From Streptomyces griseoluteus (lineage in GTDB: Bacteria > Actinomycetota > Actinomycetes > Streptomycetales > Streptomycetaceae): a stretch of DNA of 64,000 nt. The first letter of the stretch is position 1; every line of letters starts with the position of its first letter. Shown here piece by piece: positions 19,652 through 35,445 of this stretch. Below the pieces are notes generated by a model. That model saw only the letters and a list, made by a program, of their open reading frames with translations. It did no database searches and had not been told where the DNA came from. Made by a program: the position numbers and the translations under genes. The DNA is taken from the NCBI RefSeq assembly GCF_004784465.1, contig NZ_SRRU01000001.1, positions 868,001-932,000 of the forward strand, written 5' to 3'.

Positions 19652-22587
19652 GTGATCGCGGAAATGTTTCGGGACCGGGCGGCCAGGACGCCCGGCGCCC
19701 TGGCCGTGAGCGACGGCACGACGACGCTGACGTATGGCGAACTCGCGTCACAGTCGGAGGAGTTCGCGCTCGGGCTGGCTGGACTGGGCGTGCGCCGGGG
19801 AGACCTGGTCGGGCTGCTCGGCGGGCGCTCGGTGGCCGGGGTGACCGCGCTCGTCGGTACGGTGCTGGCCGGGGCCGCTTACCTCCCGCTCAACCCCGGC
19901 TGGCCGGCTGCCCGGCTGCGGCGGATCACCGACCACGCCCGGCCGAGGCTCGTCGTGGGTCCGCCGGGCGCGGAGCTGTCGGTCGCCGAGGTGAGGGCGG
20001 CGGCCCGTACCGCTCCGGCGGTCGCGGATACCGGTGGAACACCCCCGGCCTACGTCATGTTCACCTCGGGAAGCACAGGCGTCCCCAAGGGGGTCGTCGT
20101 CGAACAGCGGGGCGTGGTGCGGCTGGTCCGCGCCCCGGAGCACCCCTGGCTGCCGGCCGGGACGCGGGCCGCGCACGGTGCCGCCCCGGAGTTCGACGCG
20201 GCCACGCTCGAGGTGTGGGGCACGCTGCTGAACGGGGGTTCGCTGCACATCGCCGATGCGGAGACCATGGCCCGCCCGGCCGCGTACGCGCGGTTCCTGC
20301 GCCGGGAGCGGATCGGCTTCGCCTGGCTGACGGCGCCCCTGTTCCACCGCATGGCCGACCACGATCCCGCCATGTTCTCGGGCCTGCACACCCTGATGAC
20401 CGGCGGCGACGTCGTCTCGGCGGGACACGCGGGGCGGGTGCTCGCGCACTGTCCGGGGCTGGCGCTCTACAACGGTTACGGGCCCACCGAGAACACCGTC
20501 TTCACCACCGTGCACCGGATCACCACCCCCGTCCCGGACCCGGTGCCCATCGGCCGCGCCGTCGCGGGCACCGAACTGTACGTGTGTGACCAGGCCGGGC
20601 GGCCGGTGCCCGACGGCACCGAGGGTGAACTGTGGGTGGGCGGCGCCGGGGTGGCCCGCGGCTACCTCGGGGACCCGGAGCTGACGGCCGCCCGCTTCCC
20701 CGGCGGCCGCTACCGCACCGGCGACCTGGTCACCCGCGATCCGGACGGTGTGCTCCGTTTTCACGGGCGCGCCGACCAGCAGGTCAAGATCCTGGGCAAC
20801 CTGGTGGAGCCCGCCGAGGTGACCGCCGCCCTGCTCGCCCTGCCCGCCGTACGCCAGGCCCACACCGTCGCCGTGCGCGACGAGGCGGGGGAGGCCCGGC
20901 TGAGCGCGTACGCGGTCACCGACACGGACCCCGGTGCCCTGCGCACCGCGCTCGCGGAGCGGCTGCCCCGCTATCTGCTCCCGGCCCACCTCACCGTCCT
21001 CGACCGGCTGCCGCTGAAGGCCAGCGGCAAGGTCGACACCGCCCGGCTGCCCGCACCCCGCGCACACGACGGCACTCCCGCGCCGGACGAGTTGACCGGG
21101 CTGTGGGCCCAAGTGCTCGGGCAGGACCCGGCGGCGATCGGCCCCGACAGCGACTTCTTCGCCCTCGGCGGCGACTCCGTACGACTCGGAGCGCTGCTCG
21201 ACCGGATCGAGGCGCGCCTCGGCCGGCGGCTCGGCTTCCGCCAGGTGTACGCGGTGCCCACCCCGGCCGGCATGCGTGCCCTGCTGGCGCACGCCGGGGA
21301 GGCCACCGCGCCGGTACCGCGCGCCAGCGGTCGCACCGGCCCGGCGCATCCCGCCCAGCGTGGGCTGTACGCGCTCTGGCAGGCGGACCCGGACTCGGTC
21401 GCGTACAACATCCCCGTGCGGCTGGACTTCGGCGCGCCCGTGGACCCGGAGCGGCTCCAGGCCGCCCTGAACACCCTGCTGGACCGGCACGAGGCGCTGC
21501 GCACCCGGCTGACCGCCGACGGGGACGGCATCCGGCAGGAGGTCGTCGACGACGTCACCGTCCGCCTCGAAACGGAAGCCGGCGAAGGCGGGTTCGTGCG
21601 CCCCTTCGACCTCGCCGCGCCCCCGTTGCTCCGGGCCCGTCTCGCCGGCGACCGGCGGCTCCTGCTCGATCTGCACCACGTCGTCGCGGACGGCGTCTCG
21701 GTGCGCGTCCTCGTCCGGGAGCTGCTCGGGCTGCTCGCCGGACGGACGCCCCCGCCCGTGCCACTGCGCTGGCTGGACGCCGCCCGCTGGTGCGCCGGGC
21801 GCGACGACGACCTCGGCCACTGGCCGGCCGCGCTCGCCGGGGCACCGGGCGGCGGCACCCTGCCCACCGACCGGCCGCGCCCGCCGCGCCCCTCCGACGC
21901 GGGCGGCCGGGTGCGGCGGGACCCGGTCGCCGCCGACGCGGTGGAGAAGACGGCCCGCGTGCACAGCACCACGCCCTTCGTGGTGCTGCTCGCCGCCTAC
22001 GCCACCGCCCTGGCCCGCATCGGCGGACTGACCGACCTGGTGATCGGCGTCCCCGTGCACGGTCGTACGCACCACGAACTCGCGGACGTCGTCGGCATGT
22101 TCGTACAGACCATGCCGCTGCGGGTCCGGCTGGAGGAGGACACCACGCTGGGCGCGCTGGTGGCGGAGCTGCGGGAGAGCCACCAGAGCGCGCTGGACCG
22201 GGGCGCCGTCGCCTACGACCGGCTGGTGCGCGAGCTGGGCGTGGGCCGGCCCGGACTGCGCGACCCGCTGGTCGACGCGTTCTTCGGCCTGCAGAACCTC
22301 GACTCCTACGAGTTCGCCGAGGCCGGGCTCACCGCCTCGCTGGACTTCCTGCATCCCGGCACCACCCGGTTCGACCTGAACCTCCAGGTCCACGTCCGCC
22401 CCGACCGCCTGGTCTGCGACCTGGAGCACTCCACCGAGCTGTACGAACGGGCCTCCGCCGACCACCTGCTGGACTCCGTCCTGCTGGCACTGGACGAGAT
22501 CGCCATCGCCCCCGAGGGGCCGGTGCTGCGGCGCCGCACGGCGCGGACCTACGCCAGTGACGCCGACTTCGACTTTGGAGCAGCACG

Positions 22588-22591
<4 letters not shown>
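19652..22591 (+). CDS. NRPS, A-T-C
   Basis: The real start is GTG 19652, preceded by GGGGGAGGAG; the open frame extends far upstream only because the GC-rich upstream gene leaves other frames open. 979 residues: A about 1-480 ([11 protein letters not shown] near 137), T with GGDSVR near 506, C about 560-970 with an intact HHVVADG near 674. The pocket residues D-A-L-W-M-G-G-V-F resemble Val-type codes (DALW-GG-F), so a branched hydrophobic residue is likely. The protein starts directly with an A domain after an upstream protein ending C-T. It could therefore pair with that C-T, or be a module whose C domain sits on the preceding protein. Confidence 0.9.
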
Positions 22592-28834
<6,243 letters not shown>

Positions 28835-28857
<23 letters not shown>

Positions 28858-29860
28858 CGCCGGGGACCCGCACTGCTTCGTGCGGCTCGCCGGGTTCCTG
28901 CCGCACGCCGAGACCTGGCTGAAGCTGGAGGCGCAGAACCCCGCCGGCTCCATCAAGATCAAGGCCGCTCGCGCGATGGTCACCGCCGCCGAGGAGGCCG
29001 GCCGGATCGGCCCCGGCACCCGGCTGATCGAATCCACCTCCGGCAACCTCGGCATCGCGCTCGCCTCGATCTGCGCCGCCCGCGGCTACCCGATCACCCT
29101 GGTCACCGATCCGAACGCCAACTACCGCAGCGTGCAGCAGATGCGGGCGCTCGGCGCCGACGTGGTCATCGTCGACCAGCGCGACGCCAACGACGGCTTC
29201 CTCGGCTCCCGCATCGCCCACATCAGCCTCAAGCTCGCCGCCGACCCCGCCCTGGTCTGGCTCAACCAGTACGCCAACCCGGCCAATGTCGCCGCCCACC
29301 GCGAGGGCACGGCCGTGGAGATCACCGAGGGGTTCGGGGTGCCCGACTGGCTGTTCGTCGGCGTCGGCACCTCCGGCACGCTGATGGGCTGCCTGGAACA
29401 CTTCGCCCGTATCGAGGCACCCACGGTCATCACCGGCGTCGACGCCGTCGGCTCGGTCACCTTCGGCGGACCGGCCGCCCGGCGGCTCATCCCAGGCCTC
29501 GGCTCCAGCCGGGTGCCGGAGATCTTCCGGCGCGGCGAACACGGCCGCTACCGGCGGATGCTGGTGCCCGAACCGGACGCCATCGTCGCCTGCCGCCGCA
29601 CCGCCGCCACCCACGGACTGCTCGTGGGCGGCTCCACCGGCACCGTGCTCGCCGCGGTACGCGCCAGCGCGCACCGGATACCGGCGGGCAGCCGGGTGCT
29701 GGCCGTCTCCCCGGACCACGGCCACGCCTACCTCGACACCGTCTACGACGACACCTGGGTGGCCGCGCACTACGGCCCGGACTTCCTGAACGACATAGGG
29801 GGGCGGCCCGCGCCGCCCGCCCGGACGCCGGTGACGGCAGAGAGCGAGAGCAGCAAGTGA
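28835..29860 (+). CDS. SbnA-type PLP synthase for L-2,3-diaminopropionate precursor
   Basis: 341 residues; the start overlaps the end of the NRPS gene by 23 nt. Cysteine-synthase fold: PLP Lys in AGSIKIKAA near residue 40, phosphate/amine loop TSGNLG, glycine-rich GVGTSGT. SbnA-type enzymes join O-phospho-L-serine with L-glutamate to give N-(1-amino-1-carboxyl-2-ethyl)-glutamate. The immediately following SbnB-like gene is the partner that releases Dap, which argues against a plain cysteine synthase. The product would feed the last NRPS module, whose A-domain code fits a diamino acid. Homologous pairs serve staphyloferrin B, viomycin and sulfazecin. Confidence 0.87.
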
Positions 29861-30849
29861 CAGCGACGAAACGCCCCTTCACGGTGGTCGGCGGCCAGGC
29901 CGTGCGCGAGGCGCTGGCCGGCCGTGAGGGGGAGGTGGTCGAGCGGGTGCGCGAGGCGTACCTGCTGCACGACGCCGGTGACACCATCAACCCCGACAGC
30001 TACTTCCTGCGCTTCCCCGCCAAGCCCGACAGCCGCATCATCGCGCTGCCCGCCTACCTCGGCGGCAGCGTGGACATGGCCGGGATCAAGTGGATCTCCA
30101 GCTTCCCCGGGAACACCGGACGCGGACTGCCCCGCGCCTCGGCCGTCCTGGTGCTCAACGACTACGAGACGGGTTACCCCGTCGCCCTGCTGGAGTCCGC
30201 CGCGATCAGCGCCGCCCGCACCGCGGCCTCCGCCGCGCTCGCTGCCCGCACCCTGGTGCCCGGGCCGCCCGCGACCTGGGGTGTGGTCGGCACCGGGGTG
30301 ATCGCGCGGGAGATCTGCCGGTACCTCACCGCGAGCGGCCTGGGCGCCGAGCGGGTGCACTGCCACGACCTCGACCCCGAGGCGGCCGCCGCCTTCGCCG
30401 CCCGCTTCCCCGGCGGCACCGCCACCGGCCTGGACACAGCCCTCGACGCCGACCTCGTCGTCTTCGCCACCACCGCGCTCGCCCCCTACGTCCCGGCCGG
30501 CCACCGCTTCAAACCGGGCCAGACCGTGCTCCACGTCTCGCTGCGTGACCTGGCGCCGGAGACCCTCCTGGAGGCCGCCAACCTCTGCGACGACGTCGAC
30601 CACTGCCTGAAGGCCGACACGTCGCCCCACCTGGCCGAACAGCTCACCGGCGGCCGGGACTTCATCACCGGCAGCCTTGTCGACGTCCTCGCCGGCCGCG
30701 TCACCCCGGACCCCGCCAGGCCCGTCGTCTTCTCCCCGTTCGGCATGGGCGTGCTCGACCTGGCCGTGGGCTCCTACGTACTTGACCGGGCCGTCGAGGC
30801 GGGCACGGCCACCGAGATCCCGGGGTTCTTCCCGGTGGAAGGCGAATGA
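29857..30849 (+). CDS. SbnB-type dehydrogenase releasing L-2,3-diaminopropionate
   Basis: 330 residues, GTG start overlapping the preceding stop (GTGA). Ornithine-cyclodeaminase/mu-crystallin family: N-terminal substrate lobe with WISSFPGN and a typical ARTAAxSALAAR helix, then a Rossmann segment WGVVGTGVIAREICRYL. SbnB oxidises and hydrolyses the SbnA product with NAD+, giving Dap, 2-oxoglutarate and NADH. Its coupling to the SbnA homologue supports this over ornithine cyclodeaminase or alanine dehydrogenase activity. Together the two genes form the Dap supply module of the cluster. Confidence 0.87.
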   Translation: MTATKRPFTVVGGQAVREALAGREGEVVERVREAYLLHDAGDTINPDSYFLRFPAKPDSRIIALPAYLGGSVDMAGIKWISSFPGNTGRGLPRASAVLVLNDYETGYPVALLESAAISAARTAASAALAARTLVPGPPATWGVVGTGVIAREICRYLTASGLGAERVHCHDLDPEAAAAFAARFPGGTATGLDTALDADLVVFATTALAPYVPAGHRFKPGQTVLHVSLRDLAPETLLEAANLCDDVDHCLKADTSPHLAEQLTGGRDFITGSLVDVLAGRVTPDPARPVVFSPFGMGVLDLAVGSYVLDRAVEAGTATEIPGFFPVEGE

Positions 30850-32207
30850 CCGACATGAACGACACCCTCAAGCCCGACTGGCTGACCGAGCCCGCCGACC
30901 TCAACGCGCTCTCCCCGTACCTGTGGCCGGCCACCGCCCGGCGCGACCCCTCCGGCGTCCTCACCGTGGGCGGGCTGCGCGTCACCGACCTGGCCGCCGA
31001 GTTCGGCACCCCGATGTATCTCTTCGACGAAGACGACTTCCGGGCCCGCTGCGCCGAATTCCGCACCGCGTTCCACGACTTCGACGTGTACTACGCCGGC
31101 AAGGCCTTCCTCTGCAAGGCGGTCGCCCGGATCTGCGCCGAGGCCGGACTCGGCCTGGACGTGTGCACGCTGGGCGAGCTGAAGACGGCCATCGCCGCCG
31201 GATTCCCCGGTGAGCGCATGGTGCTGCACGGCAACAACAAGTCCGCCGAGGAACTGACCACCGCGCTCCGCCACGGCGTCGCCCGCATCGTGGTCGACTC
31301 CTTCGACGAACTGGCCCTGCTGAAGGAACTCGCCGCCGACACCGGGGTACGCCCCACCGTGCTGGTACGCGTCAACGTCGGCGTGCGCGCCGACACCCAC
31401 GCCAACATCGCCACCGCCCACGACGACCAGAAATTCGGCTTCTCGCTGCGCACCGGCGACGCCGCGGCGGCGGTGGCCTACGCGCACGACGCCGACGGCA
31501 TCGAACTCGCGGGGCTGCACATGCACCTGGGCTCGCAGATCTTCGGAATGGACTCCTTCGAGGTCGGCGTCGCACGCATGATGAAGGTCCGCGCCGACTT
31601 CATCCGGTCCTGTGGCGCCGAACTCCCCGAGGTCAGCGTCGGGGGTGGCTTCGCCATCGCCTACCGCGACCACCACCAGCCCCTCGCCCCGGCCGGCATC
31701 GCCGACGCACTGCGCCGCTTCGGCGAGGAGAGCTGCCGCGAGCTCGGCGTCTCCGCGCCCCGGCTGGCCATCGAGCCGGGCCGCGCTGTCGTGGGCCGAT
31801 CCGCCTGCACCGTCTACCGGGTCGGCACCGTCAAGAACGTCGAGGGCCTGCGCACTTTCGTCTCCGTCGACGGTGGCATGAGCGACAACATCCGCCCGGC
31901 CCTGTACGACGGCATCTACTCGGCCGTCCTCGCCGGCCGCCTCACCACCGCCGAGCCCCGCCTCTCCCGCGTGGTCGGCGTCCACTGCGACGCCGGTGAC
32001 GTGGTGGTGCGCGACGACTACCTCGCCTCCGACATCCACTCCGGCGATCTGCTGGCCGTGCCCTGCACCGGCGCGTACTGCCGTAGTCTGTCCAACAATT
32101 TCAATCACACTCCGCGTCCGCCGGTGGTCGCCGTCGGCGGCGGCACCGCCTCGGTGTGGGTCCGCCGGGAGACGTACGACGACCTGCTCGGCCTCGACCT
32201 CGGATAG
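30846..32207 (+). CDS. LysA-like PLP-dependent (diaminopimelate-type) decarboxylase
   Basis: 453 residues, ATGA overlap. Fold-type III PLP decarboxylase: PLP Lys in YYAGKAF near residue 84, HGNNKS, HMHLGSQ, VSVGGGFA, EPGRAVVG, and a C-terminal CTGAYCRSL. It is close to diaminopimelate decarboxylase, but the usual CESGD substrate loop reads CDAGD, a Glu-to-Asp change near the side-chain amino acid site. Its place straight after the Dap pair mirrors sbnH, a LysA relative in the staphyloferrin B cluster. It may decarboxylate a Dap-derived or related diamino acid, or be a duplicate meso-diaminopimelate decarboxylase making Lys as a building block. Confidence 0.85.
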   Translation: MTDMNDTLKPDWLTEPADLNALSPYLWPATARRDPSGVLTVGGLRVTDLAAEFGTPMYLFDEDDFRARCAEFRTAFHDFDVYYAGKAFLCKAVARICAEAGLGLDVCTLGELKTAIAAGFPGERMVLHGNNKSAEELTTALRHGVARIVVDSFDELALLKELAADTGVRPTVLVRVNVGVRADTHANIATAHDDQKFGFSLRTGDAAAAVAYAHDADGIELAGLHMHLGSQIFGMDSFEVGVARMMKVRADFIRSCGAELPEVSVGGGFAIAYRDHHQPLAPAGIADALRRFGEESCRELGVSAPRLAIEPGRAVVGRSACTVYRVGTVKNVEGLRTFVSVDGGMSDNIRPALYDGIYSAVLAGRLTTAEPRLSRVVGVHCDAGDVVVRDDYLASDIHSGDLLAVPCTGAYCRSLSNNFNHTPRPPVVAVGGGTASVWVRRETYDDLLGLDLG

Positions 32208-32214
32208 GACCCCG

Positions 32215-33075
32215 ATGCACGGCAACACCCAGGTCTCCTTCCCCTCCGGCGCGCTCACCGGTGAAGCCGAAGTCCGCCAAGTGCTGCCCCTGGAGGGCGG
32301 GTTCGGCGTTGTCTGCGACAGCACGCCCTTCCACCCGGTCGACCACACCTGGCCCGATCAGCCGGCCGACCGGGGCGTGCTCACCGCTGGGGGAGAGGCG
32401 CACACGGTCGAGGACTGTCTGATCGGCGCGGTACCCCGCGACGGCTCCGCGCCCCTCGCCGTCGGCCCCGCCATCCCGGTCCGGCGGGGCGAGGAGGGCT
32501 GGGACTGGTACGTCGTCCACGTCCTCCCGGCGGACCCCGGCCCGCTCACCGGGCAGCGGGTCCGCCTGGACGTGGACGCCGGGCGGCGGCACGCGCTGTC
32601 CGCCGGGCACACCCTGTGCGAGCTGGCCGGTCTGGCGCTCAACCGGATGCTGGCCCCCCGCTGGGCCAAGGAGGCCAAGCTGGACGCGCTCGGCGCCCCC
32701 GACTTCGACAAGCTGGCCATCACCGACTCCCGCATCCTTGCCCGCGGCAGTGTCGACCACTACCGGCTCGGCAAGTCGTTGCGCCGCAAGGGCTTCTCCG
32801 CCCAGGACCTCGCCGCCGAACTGCCCGGCATCGAGGCCGGCGTCAACACCCTGATGTCCGGCTGGGTCGCCGAGGACGCCCCGGTGGGCGTGGCCACCGA
32901 GGGGCCCGGCATCGATGCCCTGCGCCACTTCCGGTGCGGGCTCGCCGACGGGGAGGTGTCCACCCCGTGCGGCGGCACCCATGTCACCCGAACCGGCGAA
33001 CTCGGACAGGTGAAGATCACGCTGGAGCTCTCCGGCGACGGAACCGAACTGCGAATGGAGGCGGCGTGCTCCTGA
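32215..33075 (+). CDS. AlaX-like aminoacyl-tRNA editing domain protein
   Basis: 286 residues, starting 8 nt after the decarboxylase stop. It resembles the free-standing editing proteins related to the second additional domain of alanyl-tRNA synthetase: early STPFHPVDHTW (compare the STxFYPxxGGQ-type motif), HTLCE near 131 in the place of HxxxH, and the zinc-type CGGTH near 251. AlaX proteins hydrolyse Ser- or Gly-mischarged tRNA-Ala. The second His of the first motif is Glu here, so metal binding or specificity may differ. Inside a Dap/Ser NRPS operon it could protect the producer by removing Dap or an analogue from mischarged tRNA. This role is inference. Confidence 0.75.
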   Translation: MHGNTQVSFPSGALTGEAEVRQVLPLEGGFGVVCDSTPFHPVDHTWPDQPADRGVLTAGGEAHTVEDCLIGAVPRDGSAPLAVGPAIPVRRGEEGWDWYVVHVLPADPGPLTGQRVRLDVDAGRRHALSAGHTLCELAGLALNRMLAPRWAKEAKLDALGAPDFDKLAITDSRILARGSVDHYRLGKSLRRKGFSAQDLAAELPGIEAGVNTLMSGWVAEDAPVGVATEGPGIDALRHFRCGLADGEVSTPCGGTHVTRTGELGQVKITLELSGDGTELRMEAACS

Positions 33076-34373
33076 ACGGCACGGGCGGGGGAGGGCCGGC
33101 CCCGCTGACGGCCGCCCAGCGGCGGCTCTGGGTCACCGAACAGTTCAACCCGGGCAGCGACGCGTACCTCATCGACGCGGTGATCCGGATCGAACCCGGC
33201 GCCGACCCGGCGCTGCTGGAGGCGGCACTCAATGACGTGGCCGCCGCCCACGACGCCTTCCGCACCGAGTTCGGCTGGGACGACGACGGCGACCCCGCCC
33301 AGTTCGTCCGCGACCGCGTCGGACTCCCCGTACCGCGAGTGCACGGACCCGGCACTCCCGCCGAACCCTTCGACCTGGAACGCGCCCCGCTCGTCCGCTT
33401 CCGGATGGTGTGCCGGGACAACACCGCCACCGCACTGGAACTGGTCGCCCACCACATTGTGTTCGACGGCTGGTCCCTCGGCATCCTCGTACGGGACCTC
33501 GGGCTCGCCTACGACGCCCGCAAGGCGGGGGGACGGGCCGATCTCTCGGGGCGGCCGGGCATGGCCGGGTTCGCCGAGGCGGAGGCCGCCTGGCTCGCCG
33601 GGCCCGAGGGCAGGGAGCGGGTCGACGCCCTCGCCGGGCTGCTGCGCGGCGCCCCCGGACTGCTCGCCGTCCCCACCGACCGGCCGCGCGGCGCCCAGCA
33701 GCCCGACGGCGGACACGCGGGTGCCGGGCTGCACTTCACGCTGCCCTGGGAACTCGCCCACGACATCACCGAGTTCGCGCGGGAGCGCCGCACCACCCTG
33801 AACATGGTGGGACTCGCCGCGTTCTCCGCCGTGCTCGCGCACTGGTCCGGCAGCGACGACATCGTGGTGGGCAGCGCCTTCGCCGGCCGCACCAGCCTCG
33901 CCGCCGAGCGTTGCGTGGGCTGCTTCATCAACGTCGTGCCGCTCCGGCTCGCCGTCGACACCGAGGCCCCCTTCGACACCCACCTCGACGGCGTACGGGA
34001 GGCGGTGCTGCGCGGCGCCGAGTATCAGGACGTGCCGTTCGACCGACTGGTCGAGGCACTCAACCCGCCCCGCTCACTCACCCACAACCCGCTGGTCCAG
34101 GTCGCGTTCGGGGTGCAGAACACCGAACCCGCCACCTACGACGGCGGGATACGGCTCACCGGCGAGCCCGCCCCGGACGACGACGCGGAGGCGCGGCTCG
34201 ACCTCACCCTGTGGCTGGAGGAACGCCCCGAGGGGCTGAAGGCGATCTGGACCTACCGCAAGGACCTGTTCGAGCGGACCACGGTGGCCCGGCTCAACCA
34301 GTGGTTCTTCCGCACTCTGCGTCAGGGCTGCCTGGACCCCTCCGCACCCCCGGCCGCGCCCGCCCGGAGCTGA
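33066..34373 (+). CDS. Free-standing NRPS condensation domain
   Basis: 435 residues. A GTG start overlaps the previous gene by 10 nt, with GGAG five bases upstream. A single C domain: N-terminal TAAQRRLWVTEQFNPGS, intact catalytic HHIVFDG near residue 129, and later HPLV-like latch segments (THNPLVQVAFGVQNTE). No A, T or TE is attached. Because several C domains in the large synthetases are degenerate, especially the one before the Dap module, this protein is a good candidate to make that bond in trans, or to join the product of the divergent operon to the peptide. It is the last gene of the operon; its 3' end overlaps the convergent LLM gene by 52 nt. Confidence 0.9.
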   Translation: MLLNGTGGGGPAPLTAAQRRLWVTEQFNPGSDAYLIDAVIRIEPGADPALLEAALNDVAAAHDAFRTEFGWDDDGDPAQFVRDRVGLPVPRVHGPGTPAEPFDLERAPLVRFRMVCRDNTATALELVAHHIVFDGWSLGILVRDLGLAYDARKAGGRADLSGRPGMAGFAEAEAAWLAGPEGRERVDALAGLLRGAPGLLAVPTDRPRGAQQPDGGHAGAGLHFTLPWELAHDITEFARERRTTLNMVGLAAFSAVLAHWSGSDDIVVGSAFAGRTSLAAERCVGCFINVVPLRLAVDTEAPFDTHLDGVREAVLRGAEYQDVPFDRLVEALNPPRSLTHNPLVQVAFGVQNTEPATYDGGIRLTGEPAPDDDAEARLDLTLWLEERPEGLKAIWTYRKDLFERTTVARLNQWFFRTLRQGCLDPSAPPAAPARS

Positions 34374-35209
34374 GCCACCTCCTCCAGCACCGCTACCCGG
34401 CCCGCGTACACGCCCTCGGCGCGCGGATGGTGCACGATCACGTCCGTGAAGCCCAGCCCGGCCGCCCGCTCCCGCATCTCGGCGAACCGGGCCGCGCTGC
34501 TCAGCGAGTAGCCCGGACAGGCGTCCAGCGACAGATGGCGCTGGAAGCCGGGCCCGGGCTCCAGCGCGTCCATGGACTCGGCCAGGCGCTCCACCCCGGC
34601 CCACCACCGCGCCTCGTCCCCGGCGCCCTCGGGGCCGATGGTCACCCAGCCGTCGCCGAGCCGGCGGGCCAGGCGCAGGGTGCGCGGACCGCTGGCCGCC
34701 ACGATCAGCGGTACCCGTGGCCGGCGTGCCCGCCCGGAGACCGTACGCGCGTCCACGGCCGCGAAGTACTCGCCCGAGAAGTCGACGTGGTCCTCGGTGA
34801 GCAGCCGGTCCAGCAGCCCGGTGAACTCCGTCATCCGGTCCACCCGTGCCTTCGGCGACAGCGGGGGGCGGCCGAGCATCGTCGCGTCCACGTCGGTGGC
34901 GCCCGCGCCCACCCCGCACAGGAAACGCCCGCCGGAGATCTCGTCGAGCGCCATCACCTCCCGCGACCACGGCACCGGATGGCGGAAGTTGGGCGAGGTG
35001 ACGAAGGTGCCGAGCCCGATCCGGGAGGTCACCGCGGCGGCCGCCGCCAGCGTGGCCACCGTGCCGAGCCAGGGTTCTCCCGCCAGGCTCCGCCACGCCA
35101 GGTGGTCGTAAGTCCAGGCGTGGTCGAAGCCCAGTTCCTCCAGCGCCCGCCAGCGTGCCCGCGCCTCCGGCCACGCGTACTCCGGCAGCAGCACTACGCC
35201 GACTCGCAC
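34322..35209 (-). CDS. LLM-class (luciferase-like, probably F420-dependent) oxidoreductase
   Basis: 295 residues, GTG start at 35209. TIM-barrel luciferase-like family: N-terminal MRVGVVLLPEYAW, DHAWTYDHL, core segment RIGLGTFVTSPNFRHP, GGRFLCGVGAG, and PLIVAASGPRTLRLARRLGDGW. These features are typical of actinobacterial F420-linked LLM oxidoreductases. It could reduce or oxidise an intermediate of the cluster, but nothing in the sequence gives the substrate. The 5' end overlaps the small helix-turn-helix gene, and the 3' end overlaps the condensation-domain gene on the other strand. Confidence 0.8.
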   Translation of the reverse strand: MRVGVVLLPEYAWPEARARWRALEELGFDHAWTYDHLAWRSLAGEPWLGTVATLAAAAAVTSRIGLGTFVTSPNFRHPVPWSREVMALDEISGGRFLCGVGAGATDVDATMLGRPPLSPKARVDRMTEFTGLLDRLLTEDHVDFSGEYFAAVDARTVSGRARRPRVPLIVAASGPRTLRLARRLGDGWVTIGPEGAGDEARWWAGVERLAESMDALEPGPGFQRHLSLDACPGYSLSSAARFAEMRERAAGLGFTDVIVHHPRAEGVYAGRVAVLEEVAQLRAGAAGGAEGSRQP

Positions 35210-35394
35210 CGCTCACCCCGCCCCACGGACCGCTCGCTCAGCGTGGTGCTCACATCGATGGGGTGGTAGAGGGTGCGGCCCGACTCCCGGTAGCGCCGCC
35301 AGCCGTGCTGGCTGGCCAGGCGGTAGACGCTCCCGGCGGGGATCCGCCAGATCTCGACGACGTCGGTGACGCTCAGTCCCAGTGGACTTGCCAT
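35194..35394 (-). CDS. Small helix-turn-helix (excisionase/MerR-like) protein
   Basis: 66 residues. LSVTDVVEIWRIPAGSVYRLASQHGWRRYRESGRTLYHPIDV has the pattern of a winged helix-turn-helix of the MerR/excisionase type: a helix, a turn at IPAGS, a recognition helix VYRLASQHGW, and a hairpin wing ending in a YHP-DV segment. It overlaps the LLM gene by 16 nt and follows a zinc-ribbon gene by about 50 nt. The pair is probably a small regulatory unit; I recall a similar pair called OvmW/OvmZ in other Streptomyces clusters, but this is from memory. Confidence 0.6.
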   Translation of the reverse strand: MASPLGLSVTDVVEIWRIPAGSVYRLASQHGWRRYRESGRTLYHPIDVSTTLSERSVGRGERCESA

Positions 35395-35445
35395 GTCGGT
35401 GGCTCTTCCCTGCTCTCTCGGCCGGCTGAGGGCCGGCTCGGGTGG

